Assembly (NCBI GenBank): GCA_944321165.1
Contig: CALUKE010000003.1
Location: 124,001 to 188,000, forward strand
Reading direction: 5' to 3'
DNA length: 64,000 bases
Source: an uncultured Odoribacter sp.
Lineage (GTDB): Bacteria > Bacteroidota > Bacteroidia > Bacteroidales > Marinifilaceae
A program made the translations under genes and the position numbers. Positions 1 to 7,583 of the stretch are shown in pieces. The notes under the pieces were generated by a model. The model ran no database searches. It saw only the letters and a list, made by a program, of their open reading frames with translations, and was not told the DNA's origin. How positions within the stretch are numbered: the first letter of the stretch is position 1; every line of letters begins with the position of its first letter.

Positions 1-1
1 C

Positions 2-820
2 GGACACGGAGAAAAAGTACGTTTGAAAGAATTGGGTGAAATCAAAGAGTATTTCTCTCCACCAAACATCGAACGAAAGAGTAAACAGCGTATCTTGAAA
101 GTATCCATCACGCCGGCTGCCGGTGTTGCTTTGGGAGATATTGCCTTGGCTTCCCAGCAAATCATCGATAATTTGGAAGATGTTCCTCAGGATGTCAGCC
201 TGTATATCGGAGGTAATTACGAAGACCAGCAGGAATCATTCAGTTCATTGATTTGGCTGTTGTTACTGTCCTTGATGTTGGTATATATCGTAATGGCTGC
301 TCAGTTCGAATCGTTCAAAATGCCGTTCATCATCATGTTGGCCATTCCGTTCGCGTTCACCGGAGTGATATTGGCCCTCTTGCTGACCAACACCACATTG
401 AGTATTGTGGCCGCTTTGGGTGCCATCATGCTGGTGGGTATCGTTACCAAGAACGGTATTGTATTGATCGACTTTATCAATTTGATGCGTGAACGAGGCA
501 TTCGCCTGTACGATGCCATTGCACAGGCCTGCCGTTCTCGTCTGCGTCCGGTATTAATGACTTCCCTGACCACCATCCTGGGTATGGTGCCGATGGCGAT
601 CAGCGCCGGAGAAGGTTCTGAAACCTGGCGTCCAATGGGTATTGCCGTGATCGGAGGTATGGTATTCTCCACGATCATCACCATGATCATCGTACCCGCC
701 GTATACGCAGCCATGGACAAGAGCGGTAGCCGGAACAAAAATAAAGCACTGGCCAAACAGTTCAAGTTTATGAATGATTTCGATCCCGAAAGAGATCTGC
801 CGAAGAAAAAGAATGATTAA
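2..820 (+). CDS. RND efflux transporter, C-terminal part (cut by window start)
   Basis: The reading frame is open from base 2, so this is the last 272 residues of a longer protein. It contains the end of the periplasmic part and then the second membrane half of an RND pump: helices around LIWLLLLSLMLVYIVMAAQF, then FAFTGVILALLL, then the conserved VGIVTKNGIVLIDFIN and RPVLMTSLTTILGMVPMA stretches. These are hallmarks of the HAE1/AcrB class of inner-membrane proton-driven exporters of drugs or other small molecules. A charged tail ends in PKKKND. The periplasmic adaptor and outer-membrane factor would be expected upstream, outside the window. The substrate cannot be read from this part. A PII-like gene follows 56 bp downstream. 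Confidence 0.93.
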   Translation, partial: GHGEKVRLKELGEIKEYFSPPNIERKSKQRILKVSITPAAGVALGDIALASQQIIDNLEDVPQDVSLYIGGNYEDQQESFSSLIWLLLLSLMLVYIVMAAQFESFKMPFIIMLAIPFAFTGVILALLLTNTTLSIVAALGAIMLVGIVTKNGIVLIDFINLMRERGIRLYDAIAQACRSRLRPVLMTSLTTILGMVPMAISAGEGSETWRPMGIAVIGGMVFSTIITMIIVPAVYAAMDKSGSRNKNKALAKQFKFMNDFDPERDLPKKKND

Positions 821-826
821 TCGTCA

Positions 827-860
827 GAAGAACGATGAATGCTGAGCATCATCGTTCTTC
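827..860 (+). other. Perfect 12-bp hairpin between RND gene and PII-like gene
   Basis: GAAGAACGATGA (827-838) pairs perfectly with TCATCGTTCTTC (849-860) around a 10-base loop. No U-tract follows, so it is not a typical terminator. It may protect the 3' end of the RND message or tune expression of the next gene. Confidence 0.6.
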
Positions 861-876
861 CCTCAAATAAAACCAT

Positions 877-1173
877 ATGAAAAAAGCTGTATTCATTACC
901 TATAACCAGGCACTGACCGAACGGGTGTCTTACCTGCTCGATCGCTTAGAGATCAAAGGATTCACTCAATGGCCTCTGGTAAACGGAGCAGGAACTGACG
1001 GCGGAGAACCCCGTATGGGAAACCATACCTGGCCGGAAATGAACTCCGCCACCATCACAATTGTAGATGAAGAGATGGTCCCACTCATCCTGAAATATGT
1101 CAAAGCATTGGATGAAGTAAACAAGGAAAACGGAATCCGGGCTTTCGTCTGGGACATCACAGACATGTACTGA
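877..1173 (+). CDS. PII-like small regulatory protein, RND-associated
   Basis: A 98-residue protein with the size and layout of PII/CutA-like trimeric proteins: an N-terminal strand (KKAVFITYNQ), a helix, the segment GFTQWPLVNGAGTDGGEPRMG where PII proteins carry the flexible T-loop, and a C-terminal VDEEMVPLILKYVKALDE helix followed by a strand. Small PII-like proteins next to RND or other transporters are known, and some sense ligands and bind the transporter. Here it directly follows the RND pump with only a hairpin between. It is not a classical GlnB/GlnK, because the uridylylation-site region is not recognisable. The ligand is unknown. Confidence 0.72.
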   Translation: MKKAVFITYNQALTERVSYLLDRLEIKGFTQWPLVNGAGTDGGEPRMGNHTWPEMNSATITIVDEEMVPLILKYVKALDEVNKENGIRAFVWDITDMY

Positions 1174-1187
1174 CAACACAATATCAT

Positions 1188-1223
1188 AAAAAATGAGGCT
1201 TCGACAATGAGCCTCATTTTTTT
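1188..1223. terminator. Bidirectional Rho-independent terminator
   Basis: AAAAAATGAGGCT pairs with AGCCTCATTTTTT around a short loop and is followed by T7. It lies between the convergent PII-like and YitT genes and can serve both strands. Confidence 0.88.
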
Positions 1224-1244
1224 ACAACAATATCCAAGCCTGAA

Positions 1245-2156
1245 TTAACTTTCCTGCAAAGGCTTAAAACCACGCCCCAGAATTTCTTTCGAATCAATCA
1301 CATTGATAAACGCTTCCGGATCGATTTCCGCAATCCGATGCCGTAAAATCATCATTTCCCGTCGAGTCAGAATGGTATAGATCATATTGCGACTCTCCCC
1401 CCGATACATACCGACTGCCGGCAATAAAGTCGCACCGCGATTAATATCATGAATAATCACATTCTTTACCGGTTCCAATTTATCGGTAACGATCATCAAA
1501 GTCTTGTGGACAGATGCACCGTCGATTACCAAATCAATCACTTTGCCTTCAATAAACACAATGATCCAGGAATACATCGGTAAACGCCAGTCCCCAAAAG
1601 CCACTACCGTCGACAAAGTAATCGTACAGTCAACGATGATCACCAGGGTTCCCAAAGAAATATGCGTATACTTGTTCAAAATCATCGAAATAATATCCGA
1701 TCCGCCGGATGTCGCACGGGCTTTAAAAATCATGCCGATGCCTATACCATATACGATTCCTCCGAAAACGGCTGACAGCAATTGTTCGTTTAACAAAGTA
1801 CGGTCGGTAATGCCCGGTTCCAGAAGAGCGTCATATCCGTAAACATAGTGGATCAAACGCATAAACGCCGGAATAGCAAACGTACAGATAATGGTTTTCA
1901 CCCCAAACATTCCTCCCAGGAAATAAATTCCCAACAAAAGCAAAGGTACATCCATACACAAAGCCGCAATCTCCGTTTCCCATCCCCACAAATGATGGAA
2001 AACCATTGACAAACCATAGGTACCTCCCGGAGCAAAACCATACGGCTCAGCAAACATCACTGCTCCCAAAGCAAATACAAAACATCCGCCCAACAACCAG
2101 GCATAGGTTATAAAAAAATCCTTAGAGAGAAATTTCTCTTTTGTAACAAATCCCAT
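1245..2156 (-). CDS. YitT family membrane protein (DUF161/DUF2179)
   Basis: A 303-residue protein with about five or six hydrophobic helices (for example LLGGCFVFALGAVMFAEPYG near the N-terminus, and AVFGGIVYGIGIGMIFKARATSGGSDI in the middle) followed by a soluble C-terminal domain from about residue 215. That domain contains VHKTLMIVTDKLEPVKNVI and ends FINVIDSKEILGRGF. This is the full YitT architecture, membrane part plus DUF2179. YitT proteins are widespread in Bacteroidota and Firmicutes; their transported substrate is not established. It is monocistronic, convergent with the PII-like gene, and has a clear ATG start. Confidence 0.9.
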   Translation of the reverse strand: MGFVTKEKFLSKDFFITYAWLLGGCFVFALGAVMFAEPYGFAPGGTYGLSMVFHHLWGWETEIAALCMDVPLLLLGIYFLGGMFGVKTIICTFAIPAFMRLIHYVYGYDALLEPGITDRTLLNEQLLSAVFGGIVYGIGIGMIFKARATSGGSDIISMILNKYTHISLGTLVIIVDCTITLSTVVAFGDWRLPMYSWIIVFIEGKVIDLVIDGASVHKTLMIVTDKLEPVKNVIIHDINRGATLLPAVGMYRGESRNMIYTILTRREMMILRHRIAEIDPEAFINVIDSKEILGRGFKPLQES

Positions 2157-2198
2157 ATGAATTTAGATTTATGATTTTAATTGATATTTTAACACGGC

Positions 2199-2206
2199 CA
2201 AAATTA
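2199..2206 (-). promoter_or_regulatory. Bacteroidota -7 box for the yitT-family gene
   Basis: On the minus strand this reads TAATTTTG, matching TAnnTTTG, about 43 bp before the ATG. No good TTG box is seen at the usual spacing. Confidence 0.5.
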
Positions 2207-2295
2207 CAAATTGTTTTCGGCATTTTCTTGGCATAAATCATTTAATTCATACTACATATCTGAATATAAATCAATGAATTAAACAATAAACAGCC

Positions 2296-2329
2296 AGCAT
2301 ATTTATACACCAGAAAGCATATTTATACA
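2296..2329. repeat. Two direct copies of a 14-bp word, 20 bp apart
   Basis: AGCATATTTATACA occurs at 2296-2309 and 2316-2329. The 20-bp period places both copies on the same DNA face. The repeat lies in the 223-bp AT-rich gap between the yitT-family promoter and the 3' end of the C_GCAxxG gene. Apart from this and the promoter I see nothing else in that gap. Confidence 0.6.
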
Positions 2330-2379
2330 AAACTCTCCGTCAGACTTGAAAACGATTGAAAATTCAAAACAGCTTATTT

Positions 2380-2862
2380 TTAACTCTGAGAAGCCAATGA
2401 CATCTTTTTCTTTTCCAGATATTCCACCCAAATCCGGGCAGCTTCCTCCACGGTTTTCAGACAAGGACGCTTTTTATAATATTCCGAAGTACGGAGCTCC
2501 GGTACTGGATTCAGCTCCTGATGCTTGGAAGTCAACCCCAACAGTTCTCCACAAATCAACGAACCGTTTCGACGAACAAACTCACCGGCCAATTCCTGTA
2601 CAACCCGATAATTGGCTTCTTTACCATCCTTATCCTTACCATCCACACAACCCGTCTCCAAACCTGCCAATACAAACATACCGCAGGCGGCACCACAGGT
2701 CATCCGCATCCGTCCGATTCCTCCGCCGAAAGAAGCAGACATCCGCAATGCCTGCTCCTCCGTATAACCATACATATCAGCAAAAGCCGCACACACCGAT
2801 TGTGAACAATTATAACCGGCACGAAACAAATCGACTGCCCGTTGAATACGATCTTCCATCAT
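2380..2862 (-). CDS. C_GCAxxG_C_C family redox-like protein
   Basis: A 160-residue protein with the conserved cysteine pattern of this family: GYNCSQSV (residues 16-23), then GGGIGRMRMTCGAACG, a later ICGELLG and a final RPC. Such proteins are common in anaerobes. The conserved cysteines suggest metal or redox-cofactor binding, but no function is established. The family often carries a C-terminal C-x-x-C-like region, represented here by single cysteines. It lies 12 bp downstream of the TPR gene and is probably cotranscribed with it. Either of two consecutive ATG codons could be the start. Confidence 0.85.
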   Translation of the reverse strand: MMEDRIQRAVDLFRAGYNCSQSVCAAFADMYGYTEEQALRMSASFGGGIGRMRMTCGAACGMFVLAGLETGCVDGKDKDGKEANYRVVQELAGEFVRRNGSLICGELLGLTSKHQELNPVPELRTSEYYKKRPCLKTVEEAARIWVEYLEKKKMSLASQS

Positions 2863-2874
2863 CTCTACATCATA

Positions 2875-3828
2875 TTACAAAATCCGGTTGGAATACATCT
2901 CTTCAAAATTCGAAAACTTACCGTTGATATGTCGGGCCTCCTCGCCTTCCGGATTCAACTCCAAAGACTTTTTCATATCTTCCAGGGATCCGTTCTTATC
3001 CCCTTTCATCAGTTTGGCCCGTCCCCGTTCCGCATAAGCCTTGGCAAAATCGGGTTTCAGTTCAATGGCCTCATCCAAAAGTTCAATGGCCCGATCCGCC
3101 TGTTCGCTTTGCATGTACAAGGAACCTAATTGCAGATAAGCTTGCTCATTGAAAGGATTCAACTCTGTTACATAGGCATAATCCTTCTCGGCCGCCGTTC
3201 TTTCACCGGAAGCTTCATAGAGACGCCCACGAACCAGATAGGCATTTTCCTCTTCCGGCAACAACTGAATCACCTTTTCCATATCTGACAAACCATCTTT
3301 ATAATCTCCGGTCTGCAACATCATCTCCGCCCGCGCCAGCAAAGCCTCCGCAAAATCTTCCCGAATAGCAATAGCCTGAGACAGACTGACAATGGCCCCC
3401 AATATGTCTCCCGCAGCCTTTTTTGCCCTCGCCGCCAAATAATAAGCAGAAGCATTGGAAGCCTCCAACGCCAGTACCCGATCGCAATCGGCAATGACCG
3501 CATCATACTTTTCCGCTACAAAATTCAAGTTCGCCCGCATCAGCAATACCGCCCCATTTTCAGGCTCAATTTCCACCAAACGTCCGGCAGTTTCTATGGC
3601 GTCCTCCATCCGATCCTCTCGGGTATACGCACTTACCAAATGTTCAAGAACCTCCACATCTTCCTGAAGTTTCAAAGCTTCATTAAAACAACGAATCGCA
3701 TAAACATTTTTTCCGATCTTCAAGGCCTTGATTCCATCATATTTCAATACATCAAAATCACGGTTCATTTTAGCTTCTTCAGATGTATCACCCTCTCCAA
3801 AGAATAAAGATTTCAGAAAATTCGCCAT
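2875..3828 (-). CDS. Tetratricopeptide repeat protein
   Basis: A 317-residue soluble protein made almost entirely of TPR units of 34 residues from about residue 30 onward (for example AEALLARAEMMLQTGDYKDG and AYLQLGSLYMQSEQADRAIE). It has no signal peptide or membrane helix, so it is probably a cytoplasmic scaffold. It is the first gene of a likely two-gene unit with the C_GCAxxG protein. TPR proteins mediate protein-protein contacts; the partner cannot be inferred from sequence. Confidence 0.88.
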   Translation of the reverse strand: MANFLKSLFFGEGDTSEEAKMNRDFDVLKYDGIKALKIGKNVYAIRCFNEALKLQEDVEVLEHLVSAYTREDRMEDAIETAGRLVEIEPENGAVLLMRANLNFVAEKYDAVIADCDRVLALEASNASAYYLAARAKKAAGDILGAIVSLSQAIAIREDFAEALLARAEMMLQTGDYKDGLSDMEKVIQLLPEEENAYLVRGRLYEASGERTAAEKDYAYVTELNPFNEQAYLQLGSLYMQSEQADRAIELLDEAIELKPDFAKAYAERGRAKLMKGDKNGSLEDMKKSLELNPEGEEARHINGKFSNFEEMYSNRIL

Positions 3829-3954
3829 ACTATTTTACTCTAAATTTATAACACAAAATATGGATTGTCAAAATTACACATTTTTACTTTCCCTACCAGC
3901 AAAAATACAATTAAAAGACTAAGGACGAAAGAAGGTCGTTTTTTTTAAAATCAA

Positions 3955-3984
3955 TTGATCCATTCCATTTTTTTCCTATCTTTG
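3955..3984 (+). promoter_or_regulatory. Promoter of the cobalamin riboswitch transcript
   Basis: TTG at 3955-3957 and TATCTTTG at 3977-3984 are separated by 19 bp. This matches the primary-sigma promoter consensus of Bacteroidota (TTG-N19-TAnnTTTG). Transcription should start near 3990, just before the riboswitch. Confidence 0.85.
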
Positions 3985-3997
3985 TAGCATACTGGTT

Positions 3998-4204
3998 TTT
4001 CTGTTGCCATCCGGTGCAGAGAACAAAAGGGAATCGGGTGCAAATCCCGGACAGTCCCGCTGCTGTGAGTTTCATTTGCCGGTTCGGACAATACTCCTGC
4101 CACTGTCTACCATGCGTATGACGGGAAGGCGTTCGGACAGAAACAAGTCAGAAGACCTGCCAGTATAAGCAAACGTCCGTACTCTCGAGGATTTAGAGTG
4201 GGAC
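3998..4204 (+). ncRNA. Cobalamin (adenosylcobalamin-type) riboswitch
   Basis: The conserved core is readable: the start GCCATCCGGTGC, then GGGAATCGGGTGCAAATCCCGG, the CAGTCCCGCTGCTGTGA segment, GCCACTG, GGGAAGGC, and the B12 box AGTCAGAAGACCTGCC at 4147-4162. A 3' hairpin follows, GTCC-gt-ACTCT pairing with AGAGT-g-GGAC (4175-4204). It corresponds to the loop-loop (kissing) regulatory hairpin found after Bacteroidota cobalamin riboswitches. This class normally lowers expression of B12 uptake or synthesis genes when B12 is present. Here no ordinary gene follows on the plus strand; the next one is yicC, 3.4 kb away. Confidence 0.95.
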
Positions 4205-4354
4205 ACCTGCACCTATATATTTACTGTACTGTCAAAACACCGGGAATAAAAATGATGTATTCCGAAGTATTGTTTTATGTGGCCGCAATACCGAAGATTA
4301 CAAGGTTTTTATTTGAAAGGATCCGTTGAACGCATCCTGCCGGTGTTTTTTTTT
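4205..4354 (+). ncRNA. Structured RNA downstream of the riboswitch, with terminator
   Basis: This stretch folds into nested helices. An outer perfect 10-bp stem AAAACACCGG (4234-4243) / CCGGTGTTTT (4340-4349) closes the domain. Inside are GTATTG (4267-4272) / CAATAC (4286-4291) and AGGATCCG / CGCATCCT (about 4317-4337, one mismatch). A nine-T run follows (4346-4354). The domain therefore ends as an intrinsic terminator and could be a B12-controlled small RNA of about 360 nt including the riboswitch. Alternatives are a leader peptide unit, or the remnant of a lost riboswitch target gene. Only the riboswitch family is recognised; the downstream part matches no RNA I know. Confidence 0.55.
4252..4329 (+). 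CDS. Possible 25-codon ORF behind the riboswitch
   Basis: ATGATG opens an ORF of 25 residues (MMYSEVLFYVAAIPKITRFL, then FERIR) 47 nt after the riboswitch hairpin, about where a B12-controlled start codon would lie. It has a hydrophobic middle and a basic end. It sits wholly inside the loop of the outer stem 4234-4349. There is no evidence that it is translated; it may be a leader peptide, a gene remnant or chance. Confidence 0.25.
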   Translation: MMYSEVLFYVAAIPKITRFLFERIR

Positions 4355-4371
4355 GTATCCATACCATAGGA

Positions 4372-4405
4372 ATAAAAAAAGTCACAGGCCGGCTTTACCT
4401 GTGAC
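4372..4405 (-). terminator. Terminator of the lepA/nadD-queH unit
   Basis: On the minus strand GTCACAGG pairs with CCTGTGAC (4381-4405) around a 9-base loop, followed by T7. It lies about 90 bp past the end of the NadD-QueH gene. Confidence 0.85.
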
Positions 4406-4497
4406 TTCGCAACTATTAATCAATAAAACGTGACAAAATTCTGATGAGACAAAGATAGGGCAAGGTATCCGAATCGGAAATCCCCGATTATAGGTAT

Positions 4498-5640
4498 TTA
4501 TCTTTTATCTCCCTCCCCAAATTGAGGTAAATCCTGATTTTCAATCCTTCTACACGAAAATTCACACCCACAATACTGTTGATTGTAGAAACCGTTTTGT
4601 GCCAGCAATACTCTCCGCCGTTCACTCAATCCACCCTTGCGCCAATTCTTCTCCCAAAAGGTAACCCCATCAAACTGAGACGCAGCCCAATGTCCGGCTT
4701 CCGCAATCTGTTCCAGGCTTTTCCAACGAGAAGAGGCCAGGGTTGTGGCAAAACGATGAAACCCATTTTCCTGGGCCACTCTGGCCGCCTCCCACATGCG
4801 AAGTCGAAAACACTGCAAACAGCGTTTCCCCCGTTCCGGTTCGCTCTCCAGACCGTTTACCTGTTCCAACCAGTGCGAATGATCATAATCTCCATCAATC
4901 ATCTCCACACCCAAAGAACGGGCATAACGGGAACATTCCGATTTCCGGATTTCATACTCCTCCCGGGGAAAAATATTCGGATTATAATAATACAAAGTCG
5001 GACGATATTCATGGGCCAGCAACCATTCCAGAATAGCTGCCGAACAAGGAGCACAACAACAGTGTAACAATAACTTCCGGGAGGAATAGTATTCCAACAC
5101 CAACGCCAAGGCTGCCGCCGGAACATACGAAGAGACATCCTGCCCTTGCTCTAAACGCGCCCGTATTTCTGTCGAGGAGATATCTGCCAGCGGTGCATCG
5201 ACCTGCAAAACATGCTCCCAGGAAGCAGCCACGGACTCCCCTCCCCGACGCGGATAAACCAAAATTTTATAACGATCGGCAATCTTCTCGGCATCCCGCC
5301 ACAAATGGAAATTTCGCAGATTATCTTCCCCGATAATCAAAGCGAATTCTTCCTCCGGCCACTTTTCCCGCAGCAACTGTAAGGTTGCATAAGTATAAGA
5401 AGGTTTCGGCATATGAAACTCAATATCACAGGCCCTCATCCCTTTCCGACCGGCAATCGACGCCTGAACAATCTCCAGACGTTTCTGCTCATCGAGTAAA
5501 GAAGCCTCTTCTTTCATGGGATTGCGAGGTGAAATAACGAACCACACCTGCTGGCAATATCCGGCAGAAAGCAGATACTGCGCAATCTGCAAATGCCCCT
5601 TGTGAAAGGGGTTGAAAGATCCGAAAAACAATCCTGTCAT
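4498..5640 (-). CDS. NadD-QueH fusion: nicotinate-nucleotide adenylyltransferase plus epoxyqueuosine reductase
   Basis: A single 380-residue frame carries two enzymes. Residues 1-185 are NadD, with the nucleotidyltransferase motif GSFNPFHKGH (7-16), ISPRNPMK and ISSTEIR (154-160). NadD makes deamido-NAD from nicotinate mononucleotide and ATP. Residues 188-365 are QueH (DUF208), with HCCCAPC (193-199), CLQC (274-277) and CGCEFSC (357-363), the cysteines expected to hold its metal centres. QueH reduces epoxyqueuosine to queuosine in tRNA without B12. The join is almost linker-free (VLEYYSSRKLLLHCC). No frameshift or internal stop is present. The gene lies 9 bp after lepA, so is probably cotranscribed with it. 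Both catalytic motif sets look intact. Confidence 0.93.
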   Translation of the reverse strand: MTGLFFGSFNPFHKGHLQIAQYLLSAGYCQQVWFVISPRNPMKEEASLLDEQKRLEIVQASIAGRKGMRACDIEFHMPKPSYTYATLQLLREKWPEEEFALIIGEDNLRNFHLWRDAEKIADRYKILVYPRRGGESVAASWEHVLQVDAPLADISSTEIRARLEQGQDVSSYVPAAALALVLEYYSSRKLLLHCCCAPCSAAILEWLLAHEYRPTLYYYNPNIFPREEYEIRKSECSRYARSLGVEMIDGDYDHSHWLEQVNGLESEPERGKRCLQCFRLRMWEAARVAQENGFHRFATTLASSRWKSLEQIAEAGHWAASQFDGVTFWEKNWRKGGLSERRRVLLAQNGFYNQQYCGCEFSCRRIENQDLPQFGEGDKR

Positions 5641-5649
5641 GCCTCTGCT

Positions 5650-7437
5650 TTAATCCAGTTTCAATACAGCCAGGAAGGCCTTTTGCGGTACTTCGACATT
5701 ACCGATTTGTTTCATCCGCTTTTTCCCTTTTTTCTGTTTCTCCAACAGTTTTCTCTTGCGGGAAATATCCCCACCATAGCACTTGGCCGTCACATCCTTG
5801 CGAACAGCCTTGATGGTCTCACGGGCAATCACCTTGGCACCGATTGCCGCCTGTACGGCAATGTCGAACTGCTGACGTGGAATCAGCTCTTTCAGTTTTT
5901 CGCAAATCCGGCGTCCGAATCCATAAGCATTGTCAAAATGAATCAAGGCTGACAAAGCATCCACCGATTCTCCATTCAACAAAATATCCAACTTCACCAG
6001 ATTGGCCCGCCGATAACCGATCTGATAATAATCAAAGGAAGCATACCCTTTCGTAATACTCTTCAGCTTATCATAAAAATCGAACACAATCTCTCCCAAG
6101 GGCATTTCATAAGTAATCTCTATTCGATTGCCCGTACGGTACTGCTGATTGATCAGAATACCCCGTTTGCCCAGACACAAGGTCATAATCGGACCGATAT
6201 AGTCGGCGGGAGTAATAATCTGTGCCCGAATAAAGGGTTCTTCCACAAAATCCAAGGTACTGGGTGGCGGCATATCCGAAGGGTTGTGCATCTCATACAC
6301 TTCGCCTTTGGTGGTATGGGCAATATACATCACATTCGGAACCGTTGTAATGACATTCATATCAAACTCCCGGTCCAGACGTTCCTGCACAATCTCCATA
6401 TGAAGCATACCCAGGAACCCGCAACGGAAACCAAAACCCAACGCAGCTGAAGATTCGGGTTCAAAGGTCAGAGAGGCATCGTTCAATTGCAATTTTTCAA
6501 TGGAAGCCCTCAAATCCTCATAATCTTCCGAATCGATCGGATAAATACCAGCAAACACCATGGGTTTCACTTCCTCAAATCCATCAATTGCCACATCACA
6601 AGGTTCATCAACATGCGTGATGGTATCTCCGACTTTCACTTCCGAAGAAGTCTTGATACCAGAAATGATATAACCGACATCTCCGGTTTCCAGAACCTCC
6701 CGCGGTTCAGGTTTCAAACGCAACACACCGATTTCATCGGCCGAATATTCCTTACCGGTATTGACGAATTTCACCAGATCGCCGGTACGCAAAGATCCAT
6801 TTACGATCCGACAATAAGTGATAATCCCCCGAAACGAATTAAATTCCGAATCAAAGATCAAAGCCTGTAAAGGCTGATTGGGAAAACCTTCGGGATGAGG
6901 AATCCGCTCGACAATCGCCCTCAGAATCTCTTCCACTCCTAAACCGGTTTTTCCACTGGCTTCAATGATATCTTCCCGTTTACATCCGATCAACTCCACA
7001 ATCTGATCTTTCACCTCTTCCGGCATGGCATTCGGCATATCCATTTTATTCAACACCGGAATGATTTCCAGATTATTCTCGACGGCCAGATACAAATTGG
7101 AAATCGTCTGCGCCTGAATCCCCTGAGTAGCATCAACAATCAGCAAGGCTCCTTCGCAGGCAGCAATGGAACGAGAAACCTCGTAGGAAAAATCGACATG
7201 TCCCGGAGTATCGATCAGATTTAAAACATATTTTTTCCCACCGTAATGATAATCCATCTGAATGGCATGGCTCTTTATTGTAATTCCCCGTTCTCTTTCC
7301 AATTCCATATCATCGAGTACCTGTGCCTGCAGATCTTTGCCGGTCACCGTCCCGGTATATTCCAACAAACGATCCGCCAATGTACTCTTCCCGTGATCAA
7401 TGTGAGCTATTATGCAGAAATTTCGGATGTTTTCCAT
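5650..7437 (-). CDS. lepA: Elongation factor 4 (LepA), translational GTPase
   Basis: 595 residues, the usual LepA length. The N-terminus has the G1 motif [16 protein letters not shown], then DTPGHVDF (G3) and NKMD (G4). The C-terminal LepA-specific part contains [26 protein letters not shown] and the basic end [26 protein letters not shown]. LepA binds ribosomes and affects translation initiation and elongation under stress. It is the first gene of a minus-strand pair with nadD-queH, divergent from yicC. A weaker -7-like TATCTTTA lies at 7490-7497 on the minus strand. Confidence 0.97.
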   Translation of the reverse strand: MENIRNFCIIAHIDHGKSTLADRLLEYTGTVTGKDLQAQVLDDMELERERGITIKSHAIQMDYHYGGKKYVLNLIDTPGHVDFSYEVSRSIAACEGALLIVDATQGIQAQTISNLYLAVENNLEIIPVLNKMDMPNAMPEEVKDQIVELIGCKREDIIEASGKTGLGVEEILRAIVERIPHPEGFPNQPLQALIFDSEFNSFRGIITYCRIVNGSLRTGDLVKFVNTGKEYSADEIGVLRLKPEPREVLETGDVGYIISGIKTSSEVKVGDTITHVDEPCDVAIDGFEEVKPMVFAGIYPIDSEDYEDLRASIEKLQLNDASLTFEPESSAALGFGFRCGFLGMLHMEIVQERLDREFDMNVITTVPNVMYIAHTTKGEVYEMHNPSDMPPPSTLDFVEEPFIRAQIITPADYIGPIMTLCLGKRGILINQQYRTGNRIEITYEMPLGEIVFDFYDKLKSITKGYASFDYYQIGYRRANLVKLDILLNGESVDALSALIHFDNAYGFGRRICEKLKELIPRQQFDIAVQAAIGAKVIARETIKAVRKDVTAKCYGGDISRKRKLLEKQKKGKKRMKQIGNVEVPQKAFLAVLKLD

Positions 7438-7552
7438 GAATCCATTTTTATTAATGATTTTCCTGATATTATCTTCTAAAATTAGGGTGTAAAGATACGA
7501 AGAAATAACCTCATTACTTATATTGAGCTCAGGTTATTTACAAACAAATCGT

Positions 7553-7560
7553 TATTTTTG
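7553..7560 (+). promoter_or_regulatory. -7 box for the yicC-gmk operon
   Basis: TATTTTTG, 23 bp before the yicC ATG, matches TAnnTTTG. A TTG lies at 7523-7525, with a longer than usual spacer. Confidence 0.55.
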
Positions 7561-7583
7561 CAGGAGAATCAAAACACATCATC

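Noticed and set aside
4498..5640. NadD-QueH as a frameshift or assembly chimera
   Set aside because: The frame is open throughout, both halves lie in the expected direction with intact motifs, and the join contains no repeat or low-complexity sequence; only a missed stop codon could undo it.
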